This document shows, one piece after another, positions 59,796 through 64,000 of a stretch of DNA of 64,000 nt. Under the pieces are notes generated by a model. It was given only the letters and a program-made list of their open reading frames with translations. It was not told the origin of the DNA and did no database searches. Made by a program: the position numbers and the translations under genes. Source of the DNA: Flavobacterium lacus (GTDB lineage: Bacteria > Bacteroidota > Bacteroidia > Flavobacteriales > Flavobacteriaceae); assembly GCF_003268815.1 (NCBI RefSeq), contig NZ_QLSV01000017.1, forward strand, positions 1 through 64,000, written 5' to 3'. Every line of letters begins with the position of its first letter. Position 1 is the first letter of the stretch.

Positions 59796-60656
59796 TTAGC
59801 TTCTTAGCACCTTCAAAAAAGCTTCAACAAATCTTTCTCTTGCTCCATCAACTAAATCAAAATACAAATCAGGTTCAATGAGTTCAATTTCCATTAAGTG
59901 AAGTTTATTTTCGATGACGATTCCATCAACGCGAGCATAAAGCAATTTTTCAGGAATTTTTGATAAAACTAATTCGGCTTGTAGCAGTAAATCAGCATTA
60001 GGTTGAATTAAAGTGTATTTTCCACCGTATTGAATTTGAACTCTAAAATCGTTTTCCACTGGTTTTTTATTGATAGCATGCGAAAATTTTCCATTAAAAA
60101 AGATGAAGGATGTTTCGCCCAATTCTTTTATTTCCGGACGAAATTCTTGCAAAAGAAAATCTTTGGTTTCAAAATGTTCTTTGAATTCTGCTTGGATGGA
60201 TTCAATTTCACTTCTATTAATTAATTTTGTCAAATAGCTCCCGGCGGAAAACGCTGGTTTGATAACAATTAGCTCCCAATTCGAAGGAATTAAATCGTGT
60301 AAATATGAAGTTGAATTTTTTTCTAAAAAGATTGTCGGAAGTATCGAAATTCCGGCTTTTTCTAATTCTTTTAAATAAAATTTATGTTTGTTTTTTTGGA
60401 TGATTGAAATCGGATTAAAGGTTTTAATTCCTAATGATTCAATTTTACTCAACCATTGATTAAACGCAATTTCTTTTTGATAATAATCCCACGTATTTCT
60501 GAAAATGAGGTAATCAAATTCAGTCCAATCAACTGATTCATCATCCCAAACCACGACTTTTGCAGAAATATTTTCCTTGGCAAAAAGCGGAATTAATTTT
60601 TGATCCGATTCTAAAAGATCAGGTAATCGTTCGCAGGTAAGTAGTCCAATTTTCAT
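59796..60656 (-). CDS. ATP-grasp domain protein
   Basis: 286 residues from the ATG at 60656, which begins MKIGLLTCERLPDLLESDQK; the longer open frame upstream overlaps the 44-aa gene and is rejected. ATP-grasp features: FRNTWDYY near 65, the ATP-binding Lys in LIVIKPAFSAGSY (about 150), and the metal-binding end LHLMEIELIEPDLYFDL. This resembles the prokaryotic glutathione synthetase or DcsG-like ATP-grasp ligases, which join a carboxylate to an amine. The substrate is unknown. It begins four bases after the small membrane-protein gene stops. Confidence 0.82.
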   Translation of the reverse strand: MKIGLLTCERLPDLLESDQKLIPLFAKENISAKVVVWDDESVDWTEFDYLIFRNTWDYYQKEIAFNQWLSKIESLGIKTFNPISIIQKNKHKFYLKELEKAGISILPTIFLEKNSTSYLHDLIPSNWELIVIKPAFSAGSYLTKLINRSEIESIQAEFKEHFETKDFLLQEFRPEIKELGETSFIFFNGKFSHAINKKPVENDFRVQIQYGGKYTLIQPNADLLLQAELVLSKIPEKLLYARVDGIVIENKLHLMEIELIEPDLYFDLVDGARERFVEAFLKVLRS

Positions 60657-60660
60657 CAGA

Positions 60661-60795
60661 TTATTTTTTCTTTTTGGAATAGTAATTGGTTTTGAAACTG
60701 CGATTTCGGCGATTTCCACTTTGTTTATTAGCAATTCTAGTGACAATAATAACGGCCACAAAAAGTACAATCATGACGATAATTAGGGTTTTCAT
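60661..60795 (-). CDS. Small single-helix membrane protein, 44 aa
   Basis: Reads MKTLIIVMIVLFVAVIIVTR followed by a basic tail (NKQSGNRRNRSF, then YYSKKKK). One transmembrane helix with a positively charged cytoplasmic end. TAACTTTG on the minus strand at 60816-60823 gives a -7 box 20 bases upstream. Its stop lies four bases before the ATP-grasp start, so the two are co-transcribed. Confidence 0.6.
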   Translation of the reverse strand: MKTLIIVMIVLFVAVIIVTRIANKQSGNRRNRSFKTNYYSKKKK

Positions 60796-60831
60796 AGGAG
60801 TAAAACTTTATGTAACAAAGTTACAAATTGT

Positions 60832-61521
60832 TTATTTTACTCGCTCGTCTTTTTCGATAATTCCGTCACGCAAACGAATAATTCGGTGTGCATAAGCCGC
60901 AATTTCTTCTTCGTGCGTAACCAAAATTACAGTATTTCCGTTGTTATGAATTTCATTAAAAAGTCCCATAATTTCTTCGGAAGTTTTTGAATCTAAATTT
61001 CCGGTGGGTTCATCGGCCAAAATAATCGAAGGTTTGTTTACCAAAGCCCTCGCAATCGCTACACGTTGACGTTGCCCACCCGAAAGTTCGTTGGGTTTGT
61101 GATCCATTCGGTCGGCTAAATTCACTTGCTTCAATACTTCAGTTGCTCTTTCGTTGCGTTCCGTTTTTGAATATCCGGCGTAAACCATCGGTAAAGCTAC
61201 ATTGTCCAAAGCCGTTGTTCTTGGCATCAAATTGAATGTTTGAAATACGAATCCGATTTCTTTGTTTCTGATTTCAGCTAACTCGTCATCGTGCATTTTG
61301 CTAACGTCTTTTCCATTTAAAATATAGGTTCCCGAAGTTGAAGAGTCCAAACAACCTAAAAGATTCATCAACGTTGATTTCCCTGATCCGGATGGTCCCA
61401 TCAAAGCAACATATTCACCTTTATTAATTTCTAAATCGATGCCTTTTAGAACATAAATCGTTTCACTTCCTAAAATAAAATCTCGTTTTAGATTGGTTAT
61501 TTTGATTAATGGATTTGCCAT
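60832..61521 (-). CDS. ABC transporter ATP-binding protein, LolD/MacB type
   Basis: 229 residues. Walker [19 protein letters not shown], then [17 protein letters not shown] typical of the LolD/MacB/FtsE group, Q-loop [18 protein letters not shown], signature [18 protein letters not shown], Walker [14 protein letters not shown] and switch His VTHEEEIA. It powers lipoprotein release or export with a permease not encoded nearby. It ends 36 bases before the 44-aa gene. Confidence 0.93.
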   Translation of the reverse strand: MANPLIKITNLKRDFILGSETIYVLKGIDLEINKGEYVALMGPSGSGKSTLMNLLGCLDSSTSGTYILNGKDVSKMHDDELAEIRNKEIGFVFQTFNLMPRTTALDNVALPMVYAGYSKTERNERATEVLKQVNLADRMDHKPNELSGGQRQRVAIARALVNKPSIILADEPTGNLDSKTSEEIMGLFNEIHNNGNTVILVTHEEEIAAYAHRIIRLRDGIIEKDERVK

Positions 61522-61608
61522 AGTTAATTGAGAATTTAGAAATTTGAATTCAGAAATCGAATTATATAATTTTCTTATAAGTAGAAAAAAAACGGACTTT
61601 GTTACAAA

Positions 61609-62442
61609 TTAAATCCTAATTCGTTCAAAAATATACGAACTGATATTTTTATTTGGATTGATGATGAAATGTTCTTTCTCTTGTTCTTTTCTAAAAAAAA
61701 CGATTCCCCATTGAAAAGTATCAATCGTAACGGTCACTTTTGGATGATTTTTAATCATTTCCCAACCTTCTTCCATATCTTTTGACCAATGAATGTCATC
61801 AAAAATCCAAACCGAATTGTTTGAAATGGTTGGTAATAAAAGTTCAAAATAGGTTAAAGTTGCTTTTTTAGAATGGTTACCATCAAAATAAAAAAGGTGA
61901 TGGGTGATGGGTGATGGGTGATGGGTTTTCAGGTAACTTGAAAATTCGGTATTTATAAATTCAATGTTTTCGCTTTTAAAATTTGATTTTTGAGATTGAA
62001 ATTGCCATTGACATTGATTTAAAGTTTGAGGACATCCTTCCAACGTAGTAATTTTAGCATTTTTATTTCCCAGCGAAAGAGCAATTGTAGCCAATCCCAA
62101 CGAAGTTCCAATTTCTAGTACGCTTTCAGGTTGAAAATAGTTTGTAATTCTAAATAACAATTCAGCTCTTGTGGGAGAAATTCCGGCATTTTTTGCAATA
62201 GCATAAATTTTTCTTTGATTGGATTTAAAAACTCTTGAACCAGCACCAAAATCGGTTACTTCAATGGTATTGTGGTTTGCTAAAAGTGATTTTCGGTATT
62301 CTTTTAAAATGGAATATTCAGGATAGTTTCTTCTATCATAAAAACATTTCGTCACCAAATCGAACACAAATGGCGAATGAACTCCATGTTGGTTTTTGGA
62401 ACTTATTAAAAATTTAAAATATGATTTTATGATATGAAACAT
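61609..62442 (-). CDS. Class I SAM-dependent methyltransferase carrying a heptamer tract
   Basis: 277 residues. N-terminal NQHGVHSPFVFDLVTKCFYD is a marker of a flavobacterial methyltransferase group. The SAM-binding loop is VLEIGTSLGLATIAL, with ITTLEGCP as the acidic ribose-binding strand and FYFDGNHSKKATLTYFELLL later, similar to O-methyltransferases. At about residues 174-183 the frame crosses four perfect GTGATGG units (read as HHPSPITHH). Loss or gain of one 7-base unit would shift the frame, so expression of the full protein could be phase variable. The acceptor substrate is unknown. Confidence 0.85.
   Translation of the reverse strand: MFHIIKSYFKFLISSKNQHGVHSPFVFDLVTKCFYDRRNYPEYSILKEYRKSLLANHNTIEVTDFGAGSRVFKSNQRKIYAIAKNAGISPTRAELLFRITNYFQPESVLEIGTSLGLATIALSLGNKNAKITTLEGCPQTLNQCQWQFQSQKSNFKSENIEFINTEFSSYLKTHHPSPITHHLFYFDGNHSKKATLTYFELLLPTISNNSVWIFDDIHWSKDMEEGWEMIKNHPKVTVTIDTFQWGIVFFRKEQEKEHFIINPNKNISSYIFERIRI
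61897..61924. repeat. Perfect heptanucleotide tract (GTGATGG x4) inside a coding region
   Basis: Four identical units run from 61897 to 61924, followed by a partial fifth (GT). The tract is in frame in the methyltransferase gene. Its unit is the reverse complement of the CCATCAC heptamers at 25509-25540. Confidence 0.95.
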
Positions 62443-62455
62443 TTCAATTTTTTTC

Positions 62456-62518
62456 TAAACCATTAAGATATTAAGGGAATTAAGAAACCTTAATGTAATT
62501 TAATATCTTAATGGTTTA
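62456..62518. repeat. 63-bp inverted repeat between the methyltransferase and ABC-F genes
   Basis: TAAACCATTAAGATATTAA and TTAATATCTTAATGGTTTA are perfect 19-base arms separated by 25 bases, which themselves contain an imperfect TTAAG/CTTAA pair. Both neighbours are on the minus strand, so it lies after the ABC-F stop and before the methyltransferase start. Confidence 0.85.
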
Positions 62519-62523
62519 AATAG

Positions 62524-64000
62524 TTATTCAATTTTCGAAGAAAGTTCAAACCATCGCTCTTCCTTTTCTTCTAATTTCTTTATAATCACTTGCAACTCAT
62601 TCGCTTTTTTCGCAATAGCATCATCAGTTACTTTTCCATCGGCAAACAATTGTTCGATTTGCTTTTTCTCAAATTCCAACTCTTTGATTTCCCGTTCAAT
62701 TTTTTGAAATTCTTTTTGTTCGTTAAACGATAAATTTCCTGTCGAATTATTTTGTTTCCAAGCTTTTTTGTCAGCTTTGTTTTCTTCTTTTAAAGCCACA
62801 TCAGCACTGTCTTCATAGGCTCTAAAATCGGAATAATTACCCGGAAAATCTTCAATTTCACCTTCACCTCGAAACACAAATAAGTGATCTACAATTTTAT
62901 CCATAAAGTAGCGATCGTGCGAAACCACTAACAAACATCCGGGAAAATCCAATAAAAAACTTTCTAAAACATTCAATGTTACGATGTCTAAATCATTCGT
63001 TGGCTCATCCAAAATCAAGAAATTCGGATTCTGAATCAAAACCGTACACAAATACAATCGTTTCAATTCGCCACCACTCAATTTTTCTACAAAATCATAT
63101 TGTTTTTTCGCATCAAAAAGAAAACGTTCCAGCAATTGCGAAGCTGAAATAATTTTTCCTTTCGTAAGCGGAATATATTCACCATATTCTTTAATAATAT
63201 CAATGACTTTTTGACCCGGTTTTGGGTTGATGCCGCTTTGTGTATAATATCCCACTTTAATCGTATCGCCAATCACCACTTTTCCGGCATCGGGCAACAT
63301 CGTTTTGGTCAAAATATTCAAAAAGGTTGATTTTCCGGTTCCGTTTTTACCTATAATTCCAATGCGTTCGCCACGCTGAAAATCATAAGAGAAATTGTCC
63401 AAAATCACTCGATCTTTGAATTTTTTGAACAACTTGTGAAGCTCAATAATCTTGCTTCCCATGCGTTCCATATTGATTTCCAATTCTACGACATTTTCTT
63501 TTCGGCGACTTTCGGCTTTTTCCTTAATCACATAAAAATCATCTTGACGCGATTTCGATTTCGTTGTTCTCGCTTTCGGTTGGCGACGCATCCAAGCCAA
63601 CTCTTTTACAAAAAGATTCTGAGCTTTGTCAACACTAGCGTTTTCAGAAGCAATTCGCTCTTCTTTTTTCTCTAAATAATACGAATAGTTTCCTTTATAC
63701 TGATACAGTTTACCGTTATCCAATTCAATGATTTCATTACAAACACGTTCCAAAAAGAAACGGTCGTGCGTCACCATAAACAACGTAATATTTTCTTTGG
63801 CAAAATAGCTTTCCAGCCATTCAATCATCTCCAAATCCAAGTGGTTGGTTGGCTCATCCAAAATCAATAAATCCGGACGATTAATCAAAATAATCGCCAA
63901 TGAAAGTCGCTTTTTTTGTCCGCCCGAAAGACTTTTTACTTTCAATTTAAAATCTTCCAACTTCAATTTAAACAAAATCTGTTTGAATTGCGTTTCAAAA
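62524..64000 (-). CDS. ABC-F family ATPase, N-terminal part beyond the window
   Basis: About 491 residues are visible; the frame is still open at base 64000, so the start and the first Walker A are missing. Present are the first signature KSLSGGQKKRLSLAI and Walker B LLILDEPTNHLDL, a charged linker (RRQPKARTTKSKSRQDDFY), the second Walker A GIIGKNGTGKSTFLNIL, second signature EKLSGGELKRLYLC and LILDEPTNDLDIV, then a C-terminal coiled coil. This is the two-ATPase soluble ABC-F layout, close to Uup, which acts on ribosomes or DNA structures rather than in transport. Confidence 0.92.
   Translation of the reverse strand, partial: FETQFKQILFKLKLEDFKLKVKSLSGGQKKRLSLAIILINRPDLLILDEPTNHLDLEMIEWLESYFAKENITLFMVTHDRFFLERVCNEIIELDNGKLYQYKGNYSYYLEKKEERIASENASVDKAQNLFVKELAWMRRQPKARTTKSKSRQDDFYVIKEKAESRRKENVVELEINMERMGSKIIELHKLFKKFKDRVILDNFSYDFQRGERIGIIGKNGTGKSTFLNILTKTMLPDAGKVVIGDTIKVGYYTQSGINPKPGQKVIDIIKEYGEYIPLTKGKIISASQLLERFLFDAKKQYDFVEKLSGGELKRLYLCTVLIQNPNFLILDEPTNDLDIVTLNVLESFLLDFPGCLLVVSHDRYFMDKIVDHLFVFRGEGEIEDFPGNYSDFRAYEDSADVALKEENKADKKAWKQNNSTGNLSFNEQKEFQKIEREIKELEFEKKQIEQLFADGKVTDDAIAKKANELQVIIKKLEEKEERWFELSSKIE

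Noticed and set aside
60657..60770. N-terminal extension of the ATP-grasp protein
   Set aside because: It overlaps the 44-aa membrane-protein gene in another frame; the family start MKIGLL is at 60656.
1..64000. rRNA, tRNA, CRISPR array, IS element or plasmid-type origin
   Set aside because: I looked for cloverleaf-type sequences, regular direct repeats with unique spacers, transposase motifs and iteron arrays and found none that stand up.

Overview
The window reads as chromosome of a low-GC member of the Flavobacteriaceae, most likely Flavobacterium or a close relative. The evidence is: several promoters of the Bacteroidetes type (TTG about 19-20 bases upstream of TAnnTTTG); a type IX secretion C-terminal sorting domain; the long type III glutamine synthetase; an 1116-residue SecA without the zinc tail; an MlaE/MlaF/MCE transporter; and intergenic DNA full of short degenerate periodic repeats. 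No rRNA, tRNA, CRISPR array, IS element, integrase or prophage was seen. Most of the window is ordinary core genome.

Layout. 0-9.3 kb: peptidylprolyl isomerase lipoprotein, CoA-type Nudix hydrolase, acyltransferase, an ECF sigma operon with a TraB/GumN protein, type II NADH dehydrogenase, DUF3810 putative metallopeptidase, a small ferredoxin-like protein and an orphan four-helix sensor. 9.4-14.4 kb: dipeptidase PepD, hypothetical lipoproteins, release factor 1. 14.4-22.6 kb: an all-minus-strand stress/envelope island. It runs CsbD, AI-2E-family permease, AraC regulator, response regulator, CHASE3/PAS histidine kinase, YihY membrane protein, beta-barrel protein, a 50-aa membrane protein, YtxH, holin-like membrane protein, helical protein and lipoprotein. 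22.7-30.6 kb: PyrF, BtuF-like binding protein, alpha/beta hydrolase, DUF4197, and the fused isobutyryl-CoA mutase IcmF. 30.7-38.3 kb: accessory small genes, a hydrolase with a duplicated decayed copy of its own 3' end, a DUF1543 operon and a Na/Ca exchanger. 38.8-46.6 kb: GlnN, a leader with a terminator-like switch, three translationally coupled OmpA-like proteins, PurM and a T9SS cargo protein. 46.6-49.5 kb: a three-gene HipBST-type toxin-antitoxin module and MeaB. 49.6-64 kb: AEC transporter, GlcD-type oxidase, lipid (MCE) ABC transporter, SecA, cobalamin adenosyltransferase, ATP-grasp enzyme, LolD-like ATPase, a methyltransferase carrying a heptanucleotide tract, and an ABC-F ATPase cut by the window end.

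How genes fit together. Adenosylcobalamin use recurs: IcmF with its own G domain, MeaB (which implies a separate methylmalonyl-CoA mutase elsewhere), a PduO-type adenosyltransferase and a BtuF-like binding protein. In the stress island, the CsbD gene and the beta-barrel operon share a 9-base element at identical spacing from their -7 boxes, suggesting co-regulation. The YtxH/holin/helical-protein order resembles the E. coli yqjD-yqjE-yqjK arrangement.

The most unusual signal is non-coding. Degenerate arrays of exact 7-base and 8-base period lie repeatedly in 5' leaders, promoters and at stop codons, with a separate 10/11-base period array. One heptamer tract lies inside a methyltransferase reading frame, where unit loss or gain would shift the frame. 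Three hairpin elements with conserved ends and variable self-complementary interiors are each followed by a heptamer array.
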